Shown here: piece after piece, positions 6,199 through 14,957 of the stretch
How the letters are laid out: every line of letters starts with the position of its first letter
Numbering within the stretch: position 1 is the first letter of the stretch
Source of the DNA: Saprospiraceae bacterium
Lineage (GTDB): Bacteria; Bacteroidota; Bacteroidia; Chitinophagales; Saprospiraceae
Length of the DNA stretch: 22,752 bases
Assembly: GCA_013042795.1 (NCBI GenBank)
Contig: JABDPK010000175.1
Coordinates: 1-22,752 of the forward strand
Direction of reading: 5' to 3'
Notes under the pieces: generated by a model
What the model was told of the DNA's origin: nothing
Databases searched by the model: none
The model's input: the letters and a program-made list of their open reading frames with translations, nothing else
Program-made: the position numbers and the translations under genes

Positions 6199-9047
6199 TG
6201 GATAATCAAATTGATCTGTTAAAGAGGCGCTTGGAACGTGAGCGGCAGGCTCGAAAACAAGCAGAAAATATCCTGGAGAGCAAAGCACAGGAACTGTTTG
6301 ATGTAAATCAATCCTTAAAAGAACTGAATGAATCTCTCGAGGAAAAAGTTGAAAGAAGAACAAAAGAATTGCTCCAAAAGGAAAAGGAGTATACCACCCT
6401 GGTAGAGAATGCCAATGACATTATATATACGACGGATGAAGAGGGATATTTCTTATCAATTAATAATATTGGCATTGAAAAATTGAATCTGGAAAAAGAA
6501 GATGTATTAGGTAAAAGATATATTGATTTTATAAGACCTGATTACATTGAAAAGGTATTTCAGTATTACACTGAAATGAAAGAAAAAGGGCTCAGTTCCA
6601 GTTATCTTGAATTTCCATTGCTCATCAATACAGATCAGGAAATCTGGATAGGTCAAAATGTCACAAAAAATGAAAAACCTGATGGTCAGATCATTTTTTC
6701 TGCAGTTGCACGTGATATCACAGACAGGGTAGAATCAGAATATAATCTCAAGAAAGCAAATACCAGGTTTTCAAGCCTACTGGAAAATATGGTAGCAGGT
6801 ATCCTGGTCGAAGATCAAAACAGGAAAATCGTTCTGGCCAACTCTACCTTTTGTAAAATATTCGGGATTCCTGCTGATCCGGCTTCATTGGTGGGGTTAG
6901 ATTGCAAGAACTCTGCAGAAGAAACCAAAGTACTCTTTAAAGATGAAGAGGCGTTTGTGAGAGGTATCGAAAACCTTTTGGATTCCAGGGAACTCAGGGT
7001 CGGCGATGAACTTATGATGAAGGACGGAAGAATTCTGTCCAGGAATTTTATTCCTATTATTCTTGACAATGAATACCAGGGCCACCTTTGGTACTATCAG
7101 GACATTACTTTGCGACGCAACCAGGAGTTGATGATCAAACAGAGTGAGGAGAAATACAGGGGAATGATGGAAAACATGGAACTGGGACTTATGGAGGTAG
7201 ATGACGATGGAGTTATTCAAAAGGTCTATGATAGATTTGCTGAAATGACAGGTTATACAAAGGAAGAATTGTTTGGTAAAAATGCCAATGATCTTTTGCT
7301 GGATGAAGAGTCAAGAAGGATTATGTCTGACGTTGATAACAAAAGAAAAAAAGGGAAGGAAGGTGTTTACGAAATCCAGGTCACCTGTAAGGATGGAAAA
7401 AAGAAATGGATGCTGATAAGCGGCTCTCCATTTTATGATCACGTAGGAAAATTTAAAGGCACACTTGGTATCCATTATGATATCTCTGATAGGAAAAGGC
7501 TTGAGGATGAGTTAATAAAAGCAAGGGAGCTTGCAGAAAAAGCACAGCAGGCGGAGCAGGAATACCTGGCAAATATGAGTCATGAAATCCGAACCCCCCT
7601 GAATGCCATCACCGGTATGATTCATTTATTGGATGAGACCCCTCTAAATAATGAGCAAAAGGAATACATCGAGATTCTGGGCAGCTCTTCCAATATACTT
7701 TTATCCTTAATCTCTGATATCCTGGATATATCTAAAATTGATGCCGGCACACTTGAAGTCAAAGCCAAGCGCTTTGATATGAAGAACATTGCTGAAAACC
7801 TGATCAGGACCTATTCAATTAAAGCTTATGATAAAGATTTGAACTTTGATCTGAAGCTGGATCAAATTTTCGAAAACAATGTTATAGGTGACCCTGATCT
7901 GATCAACCAGGTATTACTGAATCTCATGAGTAATGCAGAGAAATTCACATCAAGCGGGAAAATTGAACTAACTATTCAAAAAATATCAGGTGACGAAAAT
8001 GAATCATTGATTAGATTCTCAGTTAAGGATACCGGGATAGGAATAGAGAAAGAATATGTCCAGAATATATTTCATAATTTCAAACAGGCCAGTCGGGAAA
8101 TACGGGATAAATATGGGGGAACAGGCCTGGGTCTGACTATTGCAAAAAAGATTGTTGAACTGTTGGGTGGCGAGTTAAAAGTTGATTCTGAACTTGGATC
8201 GGGGTCTAATTTCTATTTTGATATTCCACTCAAATTGACAGATATTCCTGTGACCAAAACAAGAATTAGTGAAGAGAAAGAGGAACAGCTCATGGCGCGC
8301 ATTCTTGTTGTAGAAGATAATAAGGTGAACCAGAAATATATCACCAAATTACTTGAGAAATGGGAATACGAATACGAGACAGTATTCAATGGACAGGAAG
8401 CACTTGATTTGTATAAAGATCAGGATTTTGACTTAATATTTATGGATTTGCAGATGCCGGTTATGGATGGTTTTGAAACGACAAAACATATCAGAAACAT
8501 GTCAGGGCCCAAATCTAACATTCCTATTATTGCTCTGACGGCTTCTACTTTTCTTAGCAAGAAAGAATTGGCATTGGAAGGTGGAATGACAGATTTTATT
8601 TCAAAACCATTCAAGCCTGCGACTCTTTCTGAGATGATAAAAAAGCAACTCAGGTCCCAGAAAGCTGATGATAATTTATCTGACTCAAGCCCTTTTTCGA
8701 GGGCTTTGAATATAGGATTTCTAAAGGAAATCTATGAAGAAGATTATAGCTATGCAAAAGAAATGTTCGGCTTGTTTTTACAAAGCTATAAAGAGGAACT
8801 AGAGCAATTGGACAAACATATCGACGAAAAGAACATCGAACAGGCTAAGAGATCAATTCACAAGATCAAACCATCTTTCGGAATGGTCGGATTATCAGGA
8901 GTATCTGAAAAATTTGACTTGATGGAAGGATATGATGATATTAGGAATATAACCAAGAGTTACGAAGAAATCCGTTATGATTTGGAAAAGCTAATGCCCG
9001 AGGTAGAGGCGACTTATGATAAATTAATCACAATGGAAAATGCTTAA
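6198..9047 (+). CDS. Hybrid sensor histidine kinase (PAS x3, HisKA, HATPase, receiver, Hpt), H-NOX partner
   Basis: A 949-residue soluble hybrid kinase with no membrane segment. Order: a charged coiled coil (about 1-70, LLKRRLERERQARKQAENI), PAS1 (about 66-180), PAS2 (about 190-305), PAS3 (about 318-432), HisKA with phospho-acceptor His462 in SHEIRTPLNA, HATPase with N-box NLMSNAEKFT (about 570-580), DTGIGI and GGTGLGL, a receiver with Asp750 in FMDLQMPVMDG, and a C-terminal Hpt with His888 in IHKIKPSFG. The parts allow an internal His462-Asp750-His888 relay. Overlap with the H-NOX stop codon indicates it is the H-NOX effector. The next gene supplies the final receiver. What the PAS domains sense cannot be read from sequence; an intact catalytic core argues for an active kinase. 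Confidence 0.95.
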   Translation: MDNQIDLLKRRLERERQARKQAENILESKAQELFDVNQSLKELNESLEEKVERRTKELLQKEKEYTTLVENANDIIYTTDEEGYFLSINNIGIEKLNLEKEDVLGKRYIDFIRPDYIEKVFQYYTEMKEKGLSSSYLEFPLLINTDQEIWIGQNVTKNEKPDGQIIFSAVARDITDRVESEYNLKKANTRFSSLLENMVAGILVEDQNRKIVLANSTFCKIFGIPADPASLVGLDCKNSAEETKVLFKDEEAFVRGIENLLDSRELRVGDELMMKDGRILSRNFIPIILDNEYQGHLWYYQDITLRRNQELMIKQSEEKYRGMMENMELGLMEVDDDGVIQKVYDRFAEMTGYTKEELFGKNANDLLLDEESRRIMSDVDNKRKKGKEGVYEIQVTCKDGKKKWMLISGSPFYDHVGKFKGTLGIHYDISDRKRLEDELIKARELAEKAQQAEQEYLANMSHEIRTPLNAITGMIHLLDETPLNNEQKEYIEILGSSSNILLSLISDILDISKIDAGTLEVKAKRFDMKNIAENLIRTYSIKAYDKDLNFDLKLDQIFENNVIGDPDLINQVLLNLMSNAEKFTSSGKIELTIQKISGDENESLIRFSVKDTGIGIEKEYVQNIFHNFKQASREIRDKYGGTGLGLTIAKKIVELLGGELKVDSELGSGSNFYFDIPLKLTDIPVTKTRISEEKEEQLMARILVVEDNKVNQKYITKLLEKWEYEYETVFNGQEALDLYKDQDFDLIFMDLQMPVMDGFETTKHIRNMSGPKSNIPIIALTASTFLSKKELALEGGMTDFISKPFKPATLSEMIKKQLRSQKADDNLSDSSPFSRALNIGFLKEIYEEDYSYAKEMFGLFLQSYKEELEQLDKHIDEKNIEQAKRSIHKIKPSFGMVGLSGVSEKFDLMEGYDDIRNITKSYEEIRYDLEKLMPEVEATYDKLITMENA

Positions 9048-9059
9048 TTATTATACAAT

Positions 9060-9755
9060 ATGCTTAAATCAATTATAGTAGATGATGATTTGATGGCAAG
9101 ACAATCCATCAAAACCCTATGTGATAAAAACCCGGATATTCAATGCGAAAAGATCTTTGCTGATGCAATTGAAGCTATAGATTTTCTGGGTAAAAGTCCG
9201 GTAGACCTTATTTTTCTTGATATTGAAATGCCTGAAATGTCGGGATTGGAAATGCTTGAGAAGCTGCCGACAATTCCCCAGGTTATATTTATCACTTCGA
9301 ATAAAGAGTATGCTTTTGAAGCATATGAATACGATGTCACAGATTTTTTAAAGAAGCCGGTTTTGATGCCGAGGTTTAACAAGGCCATTTCCAAGGCTGT
9401 TGAAAGGCAGGAGAAACTTATCGAAATATCTGATTCGAGTGCTGCTAGCGAAGTATATGTCAAATCAGATGGGAAACTGGTTCGATTGTCTTATGAGTCC
9501 ATATTATATTTTGAAAATGTCGGGGACTATGTTAAGGTTATAACCGAAAATGGGAATCACATCATTCATGGCACGTTAAAAGGAATAGATTCAAGACTCA
9601 GGCATCCCCGGTTTATTAAAATTCACCGTTCTTTCATAATAAACCTGGAACACGTCATAGATATCGAGGATAATTCTGTGTTGATCGAAAAAAAGGTCAT
9701 TCCAATAAGCAGAGCGCACAGGTCTATTTTAATGGAGAGACTGAATATCTTATAA
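9060..9755 (+). CDS. LytTR-family response regulator
   Basis: A 231-residue two-domain regulator. The receiver (about 1-118) has acidic pocket residues DDD at 8-10, phospho-acceptor Asp54 in FLDIEMPEMSG, a conserved Thr/Ser near 80 (FITSN) and the KKP lysine. The C-terminal LytTR DNA-binding domain (about 130-231) carries YFENVGDYVKV and HRSFIINLEHV, characteristic of the AlgR/AgrA/LytR type. It starts 12 bp after the kinase stop and so completes the H-NOX operon. The Hpt of the kinase is its likely phosphate donor. Targets are unknown; LytTR proteins usually bind pairs of short direct repeats. It ends 5 bp from the stop of the convergent outer-membrane barrel gene. Confidence 0.95.
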   Translation: MLKSIIVDDDLMARQSIKTLCDKNPDIQCEKIFADAIEAIDFLGKSPVDLIFLDIEMPEMSGLEMLEKLPTIPQVIFITSNKEYAFEAYEYDVTDFLKKPVLMPRFNKAISKAVERQEKLIEISDSSAASEVYVKSDGKLVRLSYESILYFENVGDYVKVITENGNHIIHGTLKGIDSRLRHPRFIKIHRSFIINLEHVIDIEDNSVLIEKKVIPISRAHRSILMERLNIL

Positions 9756-9760
9756 GCGTA

Positions 9761-11797
9761 TCAATTTTTCACAAAATTGTAAACACAAGATAAACTGTAA
9801 GACTGGTATGAGTACCCCGCAATATTACTGGATCTCGAGTTTGATAACTCGGCATTAAAAAGAAACCTGAAATTGCCGTGATTGTAACCAACTTCAGAAC
9901 GAAACCGATGTGTCAACTGCATTGGATTATTTTCTATTTGCTGGATTCCAAGAGCTACCTGTACATTGAAGTCTAATTTTCCCCTGCCTTTTTGGTTGAA
10001 GGATTCTATAAATATTTCTGTACTGTGAAATTGTTCAGGGTTGAAATAAGCTTTTTCGGAGACATCCTGGTATTTGATATGTGAATAGTTAAGGCCGAAT
10101 TTATAATACAAGTTTCCCGGGATAGTGTGATATAAAGAACCAAAAGCAAGATACCTTCTGTTGCCATCAGATTGGCTGGTACATTCGAAATTTGAATAAA
10201 ATCCAAAATTCAAAGGCAAAAGATGTGCATATTGAACTCTTCCATTCATTAATTTGATACGAGTATCCAGCAGATCTATTGAGTAATCAAAATCCTGAAC
10301 CTCAAAGGAAGCAGTTATCCTGCTTTTATTTGAGGGTGTATAAACAAGTCCCAAAGAACTTATCATGCTATTTCTGGACATGGACCCTGAAATAGCATTG
10401 AACCCAAATTGGCCGTTAAAAATCAGCTTTCTGTTTAACAGGTATTCTGCACCGGTTGTCAATGAAGTTATGGTAGTGGATTCATCCAGGTTCCGGTTGG
10501 CCATTTTCCTTAAATTAATTCCTCCATAAGGAACCAGTTTATTCCACCTGTTCCAATGAATTCCGGCACGCATTTCATGTGAACTATTATTTCCATTATC
10601 AAAATCATATTTGATTCCGGATACCAACTTCATGCTATTTTCTGACCTTACTGATTGTAAAAACTTTTTGCCATCATTGTTTCCAGGATTGAGGTAAACT
10701 GCTTTTTCCAGGTACTTTAATGCATTCAGGTTATTACGATTGTTTTTTTCAAGTTCTGCAGCACAGATGAGGAAATCATAGGAAGGACTTAATTCGATAT
10801 GTTTTTTTAATTCTTCTATGGCCAGGTTTGTATTATCATTCAGCATTTCTGCCCTTGCCCTGGAAGTTATTAATCTTGAATCAGTCGGTGTTTCTTTATC
10901 TATAATTTGATAAATAGAATCTGATTTTTCAAAATTTTCGTTAACCGCATAAATAAATGCCAGGTTTGATTTTATTTCTGATAATCTGGGAGAATTGGTT
11001 TCGATGCCTTTTTTTTCTGCCAATTGGGCAAATTCCAAACTTCTTTTCTTTTGTCCCAAAAGCAGGTGACAATATGACAAGCCTTCATAAGCCATGAGTA
11101 CTGAAGTGTTGAAATTTATGAGCTTGAGGTATTGAAAACGGGCTTTATTCGGTTTGTTTTGTTTCAGATAGGTAATTGCTTTTGAGATAATGATATCCTT
11201 ATCATCCAGGAAGATGATTTCAAGTTCGGATAATACCTTTTTAGCTGATTTAAAATCTGATCTATTGGCATACATATTGGCAAGAGCAAGATCTATAGAC
11301 TTTTTGGATAGCATTGCTTGCTCATTGTTTTGTTCAAAGTTTATGACTTTATTGATATTGGTATGTGCAGATACGTAATCCTGGGCAGCTGCCTGTGCAT
11401 TTGCAAGCCCAAGAAACACATTGGGGTCCGGACCTGATTTGTCAATAATTTCCTGAAATAATTGAATAGCCCGAGGATAATCTTTCATCCATAATTGAAC
11501 TTCAGCCATATTCAGCATGATCTCCTTATCATCCGGATACACAACAATTTGGGAGTGAAGAACTTCCAATGCTTCTTCATGAGAGCCAGCTAAACCCAAA
11601 GCGCGGGCAAGACAAATACCTGCTGTTTTGTTTTTTGGATTTTCCTGATAAACCTTTGAAAGAATTGAAGATGCCAAATGGTATTCTCCTTTATTCAAAT
11701 GGCCAATACCTGCCTCCAGATCTGCTTGTGAATAGACACAATTAAACCAAAAGATTGTAAGAAAAAAGCTAATAATAATTTTTGTTGTTGTAGTCAT
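9761..11797 (-). CDS. TPR-repeat protein with C-terminal outer-membrane beta-barrel (YaiO/PgaA/PelB-like layout)
   Basis: I choose the ATG at 11797 (678 residues), since it places a clean signal peptide (MTTTTKIIISFFLTIFWF, cleavage near VYSQ) at the N-terminus. The longer frame to 11872 adds 25 unlikely residues. Residues about 25-385 are tandem TPR helices with typical spacing (LNKGEYHLASSIL, ARALGLAGSHEEALEVL, MLNMAEVQLWMKDYPRAIQL). Residues about 388-678 are alternating beta strands rich in Tyr, Phe and Gly, ending YSLSCVYNFVKN, as expected for an outer-membrane barrel of roughly 12-16 strands. This arrangement is used by PgaA, BcsC, AlgK/AlgE and PelB to export polysaccharide across the outer membrane. 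The divergent flippase and glycosyltransferase genes support that role here. The exact substrate is unknown. Confidence 0.85.
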   Translation of the reverse strand: MTTTTKIIISFFLTIFWFNCVYSQADLEAGIGHLNKGEYHLASSILSKVYQENPKNKTAGICLARALGLAGSHEEALEVLHSQIVVYPDDKEIMLNMAEVQLWMKDYPRAIQLFQEIIDKSGPDPNVFLGLANAQAAAQDYVSAHTNINKVINFEQNNEQAMLSKKSIDLALANMYANRSDFKSAKKVLSELEIIFLDDKDIIISKAITYLKQNKPNKARFQYLKLINFNTSVLMAYEGLSYCHLLLGQKKRSLEFAQLAEKKGIETNSPRLSEIKSNLAFIYAVNENFEKSDSIYQIIDKETPTDSRLITSRARAEMLNDNTNLAIEELKKHIELSPSYDFLICAAELEKNNRNNLNALKYLEKAVYLNPGNNDGKKFLQSVRSENSMKLVSGIKYDFDNGNNSSHEMRAGIHWNRWNKLVPYGGINLRKMANRNLDESTTITSLTTGAEYLLNRKLIFNGQFGFNAISGSMSRNSMISSLGLVYTPSNKSRITASFEVQDFDYSIDLLDTRIKLMNGRVQYAHLLPLNFGFYSNFECTSQSDGNRRYLAFGSLYHTIPGNLYYKFGLNYSHIKYQDVSEKAYFNPEQFHSTEIFIESFNQKGRGKLDFNVQVALGIQQIENNPMQLTHRFRSEVGYNHGNFRFLFNAELSNSRSSNIAGYSYQSYSLSCVYNFVKN

Positions 11798-11990
11798 TGT
11801 GCTGCAAACATATTCCAAATTCATGAACCACTTACCGCTATTTAGCACTGAAAAAAGAAGGAATAGTACCATTGTTTGGAGCTATGTTTCCAAAAAAAGA
11901 AGAAATGCTACCAAAAAAATAATAAGCAAAAAAAATCATGTGTCCGGCATAGCTTATATAGACAACCAGCTTATAAGGAAATGATCGAAT

Positions 11991-12010
11991 TACAGTGAAA
12001 TACAGTAAAT
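11991..12010. repeat. Tandem 10-bp direct repeat, possible operator
   Basis: TACAGTGAAA is followed at once by TACAGTAAAT (8 of 10 identical, one helical turn apart). It lies 100 bp before the STAS gene in the divergent promoter region. It could be a binding site for a regulator that contacts one DNA face. The 10-bp step is shorter than the roughly 21-bp start-to-start spacing typical of LytTR sites. Confidence 0.4.
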
Positions 12011-12084
12011 CTTGTATTTGTACCAAAAAACTAAGGAATCCCTCCAAAAAAATAAAATCACCTATTCACCCTATACAATTCCCT

Positions 12085-12092
12085 TAGACTTG
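12085..12092 (+). promoter_or_regulatory. Candidate -7 element of the STAS-flippase-GT4 operon
   Basis: TAGACTTG is one mismatch from TAnnTTTG and lies 17 bp before the ATG at 12110, nearly the same distance as the better ftcD promoter (19 bp). No clear -33 TTG is visible. Confidence 0.33.
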
Positions 12093-12109
12093 CAGAAAAT
12101 TAATTAGCG

Positions 12110-12436
12110 ATGAAAAACTTAAACTACGATGTTATTAATGACCTGAACGAATCAAGTCTCTCGGTCATCCTGGATGGCACTTTCACATGTGTACATGCCA
12201 GGGAATTTCAAAAATTTATTTTACCATTAGCCAGTAGCTGGGATTTATACATGGACTTAAAGGGTGTGGATAAAATGGATATCACCGGCATAAATATCCT
12301 GGTCGGCATTCATGAAACAGCCCGTAAAGCCAACAGATCTATCAAGCTAAATATCTCTACACAAAGTAATGTGCATAGGTTGATGGAATTGACACAAATG
12401 GATAGAAGGCTCAATATTTCAAAAGTAACAGTTTAA
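12110..12436 (+). CDS. STAS-domain protein (anti-sigma-factor antagonist-like)
   Basis: A 108-residue single-domain cytoplasmic protein with the STAS pattern of beta strands and the signature segment DLKGVDKMDITGINILVGIH. In SpoIIAA-type antagonists the phospho-acceptor is Ser in DSSG; here the segment reads D57-I-T59-G60, so Thr59 is the candidate site. No kinase (RsbW/SpoIIAB) or PP2C phosphatase gene is nearby. It is the first gene of an operon with a flippase (2-bp gap) and a GT4 enzyme, which suggests it controls polysaccharide assembly rather than a sigma factor. SypA of Vibrio fischeri is a known single STAS protein that controls a polysaccharide locus. The family call is good; the role is inferred. 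Confidence 0.85.
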   Translation: MKNLNYDVINDLNESSLSVILDGTFTCVHAREFQKFILPLASSWDLYMDLKGVDKMDITGINILVGIHETARKANRSIKLNISTQSNVHRLMELTQMDRRLNISKVTV

Positions 12437-12438
12437 GT

Positions 12439-13722
12439 ATGAAGTCTTCATTTATAAGCCAGGCCAGTTATTTGTTTGTTTGTCTATTCCTTGTAAACGT
12501 GGGGAACTATTTACTCAATCTTGTATTGGGAAGATTACTGGGTCCGGAAATATTTGCTGAAGTATCTATACTGTCGACTGTTGTTCTGATCATCTCATTT
12601 ATAGCATTGGCATTCCAGTTGAGCAGTACAAAACATACTGCTAAAATATTATCTACGGATAAATCATTACTACCGGATGCTGCTAAATGGTTCAGAGAAA
12701 AATCAAAAACATCGGGTGTCGTTATTTTAATCCTACTGGGACTAACATTCATTCCTGTGACGGATTATTTAAATCTTCAAAGCCCTGTATCGTATCTTCT
12801 AATAATAGGCGGTATACCTGCATATTTGATCATGTCGGTAAACAGGGGGATTTTACAGGGTTCTGATAATATCAGGAAGCTGGGTATGAGTTATATTATC
12901 GAAATGCTGGTCCGTGTCCTAGTCAGTTTGTCACTTATAACGCTGTGTTTTGTTTCAGGAGTTGAATATTATTCCGAAGCAGTCGGACTTGGATTTTTAT
13001 TGTCATTCCTGGCAGTCTATTATTTCAGCAGAGATACAAAAACATCAACAGAACATCAGGAAGAAAGAACATTTGACTCAAAAGAAATTGTTGCCTTCAT
13101 GGTGATTGTCGGGTTTTATGAACTTAGCCAGATATTGATCAACAACAGTGACCTGATCCTTGTAAAACATTACTTCAGCAACTATGAGGCAGGACTCTAT
13201 GCGAGTCTCTCACTCATTGGAAGGGTCGTATTTTTTGCGACCTGGTCTGTTGTCGGCATACTAATTCCGAGGGTAGTCCAGCTTCGAATGCAGAACAAGG
13301 ATCACCAGGGTGTATTTATGCAGGCCATGGGTATTGTTTTTTCAGTAGCGATCCTGATAACTGCCACATGTTTCTTTTTTGACAAGCTGATTATTCAATT
13401 AGCATTCGGTCAGGAATATGTAGCTATGGCACATTTACTCTGGAAGTATGCGGCCTGTACAACACTATTCACTTGTGCCAATGTATTTTCCTATTACTAT
13501 ATGTCACTGGACAAATATTTGCCTGTGGTGCTTTCCCTTGGAGGAGGCGTTCTGCAGATTGTATTAATCATCATTTTTCACCGCTCAGTATCTCTGGTCA
13601 TCCAGATGCAATTAATCGCCATGGGTATTCTCTTGATATCCATGCTTATTTATCACTTTAAAAATGTTTACAATAATGAAAAAATTAAAATTAGCAATCG
13701 TATCTCCTTATCCACCAGGTAA
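12439..13722 (+). CDS. Polysaccharide flippase, MOP superfamily (Wzx/PelG-like)
   Basis: A 427-residue polytopic inner-membrane protein with about 12 hydrophobic segments. The start ASYLFVCLFLVNVGNYLLNL followed by LGRLLGPEIFAEVSILSTV is the typical N-terminus of oligosaccharide flippases (helix 1, then a G-R-x-L-G-P-E/A-x-Y/F-A turn). Such proteins move lipid-linked sugar units, or in the PelG case act with a GT4 synthase, across the inner membrane. It starts 2 bp after the STAS gene and its 3' end overlaps the GT4 gene by 47 nt, a tight translational arrangement. The substrate cannot be told from sequence. Confidence 0.9.
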   Translation: MKSSFISQASYLFVCLFLVNVGNYLLNLVLGRLLGPEIFAEVSILSTVVLIISFIALAFQLSSTKHTAKILSTDKSLLPDAAKWFREKSKTSGVVILILLGLTFIPVTDYLNLQSPVSYLLIIGGIPAYLIMSVNRGILQGSDNIRKLGMSYIIEMLVRVLVSLSLITLCFVSGVEYYSEAVGLGFLLSFLAVYYFSRDTKTSTEHQEERTFDSKEIVAFMVIVGFYELSQILINNSDLILVKHYFSNYEAGLYASLSLIGRVVFFATWSVVGILIPRVVQLRMQNKDHQGVFMQAMGIVFSVAILITATCFFFDKLIIQLAFGQEYVAMAHLLWKYAACTTLFTCANVFSYYYMSLDKYLPVVLSLGGGVLQIVLIIIFHRSVSLVIQMQLIAMGILLISMLIYHFKNVYNNEKIKISNRISLSTR

Positions 13723-14938
13723 AGGAACCCTAAATGAATATGCTTATCACCTTGTTGACAAATTTGTCAATAAAGAGGATATAGCAAAACTTACAGTGAT
13801 AGCAGAAAAGCTGGATGCTGACTTAAGTTATCCACAAGGAGAAGAGAATTCAAAACTGGAATTTGATCCTTGCTGGTCATTTAACAGCTACACAAACCTC
13901 TTTAGTATTCTGAAGTCTGTACGAAAGTCAGGAGCAGATATCGTTTTGTTCAATATCCATTTCCTGTCTTTTGGTGATAAGAAAATTCCAGCGGCCCTGG
14001 GATTACTTTTGCCTTTCATCCTAAAATTAATGGGCGTGAAGACCGTGGTATTATTGCACAATATTATTGAAAGTGTTGATCTTGATGCAGCGGGAATTAC
14101 AAAGAGCAAACTACTCACAAAAATATTCAAGTTTACGGGGACTGTACTGACAAGATTCATTCTTTCTGCTGACCTGGTTGCTGTGACATTATCTCAGTAT
14201 GTAGATATTTTAAGAGAAAAGTATAAAGCTGATAATGTTGCATTAATTCCTCACGGAACCTTTGATATACCGCTCAAACCAGAAGTGAGAACCAAAGCCA
14301 GTGAAAAAACGATAATGACTTTTGGAAAATTTGGCACATATAAAAAAGTGGAACACCTGATTGATTCTGTTATCGGTCTCAGGAAAAGAGTAGATCAAAA
14401 GATCAAGCTGGTTATCGCCGGAACGGACAACCCTAATGTCAAAGGATATCTTGAAAGTGTCCAGAACAAGTATCATGATGTAAAGGATATAATCTTTACA
14501 GGGTATGTCGAAGAAGAAGATGTTCCTGATACATTTCTTGATAGTGATGTTGTTGTTTTCCCGTATACCAGCACGACCGGAAGTTCAGGTGTCCTGCATC
14601 AAGCCGGAAGCTTTGGGAGGGCGTGTGTTATTCCCAATATTGGAGATCTTAAAGAACTCATCGAAGAAGAAGGATATACCGGTGAATACTTTGATCCTTT
14701 CGATCAGACATCATTGGAAAATGCTATTTACAATTTGATTACAGATGATAAGAGAAGATTCCTGAATGCAGAACAAAATTACAATGCAGCATGCGGACTT
14801 CCTCTCGATGATATTGCAGACTGGTATCTATTACATTTTTCTGCATTGACCGGAAATGACCAGAGAAAACCGGGCAGACAATTCAATAATAAAAGAAAGA
14901 TTGAGATTGAGAAAAGGTTAACAGCTTCACTGGTATAA
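13676..14938 (+). CDS. GT4-family (GT-B fold) glycosyltransferase
   Basis: About 420 residues from the ATG at 13676, which gives MKKLKLAIVSPYPPGKGTLNEYAYHLV, the usual GT4 acceptor-domain start. An ATG at 13664 would add four residues. The N-terminal Rossmann-like half is followed by the donor half beginning IMTFGKFGTYKKVEHLIDSV, with IKLVIAGTDNP, DVVVFPYTSTTGSSGVLHQA and IPNIGDLKEL. The classical EX7E glutamates of GT4 are replaced in GSSGVLHQA, a variation that I believe occurs in some GT4 subfamilies but is worth noting. It is cytoplasmic and probably acts on a lipid-linked or polymer acceptor handled by the flippase encoded just upstream; the two reading frames overlap. Sugar specificity is unknown. 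Confidence 0.92.
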   Translation: MKKLKLAIVSPYPPGKGTLNEYAYHLVDKFVNKEDIAKLTVIAEKLDADLSYPQGEENSKLEFDPCWSFNSYTNLFSILKSVRKSGADIVLFNIHFLSFGDKKIPAALGLLLPFILKLMGVKTVVLLHNIIESVDLDAAGITKSKLLTKIFKFTGTVLTRFILSADLVAVTLSQYVDILREKYKADNVALIPHGTFDIPLKPEVRTKASEKTIMTFGKFGTYKKVEHLIDSVIGLRKRVDQKIKLVIAGTDNPNVKGYLESVQNKYHDVKDIIFTGYVEEEDVPDTFLDSDVVVFPYTSTTGSSGVLHQAGSFGRACVIPNIGDLKELIEEEGYTGEYFDPFDQTSLENAIYNLITDDKRRFLNAEQNYNAACGLPLDDIADWYLLHFSALTGNDQRKPGRQFNNKRKIEIEKRLTASLV

Positions 14939-14957
14939 GAAAACTGAAGATGCTAAT

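Larger units (their letters stand above)
11798..12109. other. Divergent intergenic regulatory region (312 bp) with phased A-tracts
   Basis: No gene is seen. It separates the outer-membrane barrel gene (minus) from the STAS-flippase-GT4 operon (plus) and probably holds promoters for both. It contains the tract YCCAAAAAA(A) four times: A-runs at 11892 and 11913 (21 bp apart) and at 12025 and 12046 (21 bp apart), plus an A8 run at 11928. A spacing of two helical turns suggests intrinsically bent DNA. On the minus strand TATGTTTG (11812-11805) matches TAnnTTTG but leaves only about 7 nt before the ATG at 11797. Confidence 0.5.

Noticed and set aside
9140..9463. Minus-strand 107-codon frame inside the LytTR gene
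   Set aside because: Antisense to a clear receiver/LytTR coding sequence, with no motif.
11805..11812. TATGTTTG as promoter of the outer-membrane barrel gene
   Set aside because: It matches TAnnTTTG, but the start site would fall within about 3 nt of the ATG and no -33 element is seen. I mention it only in the description of the intergenic region.
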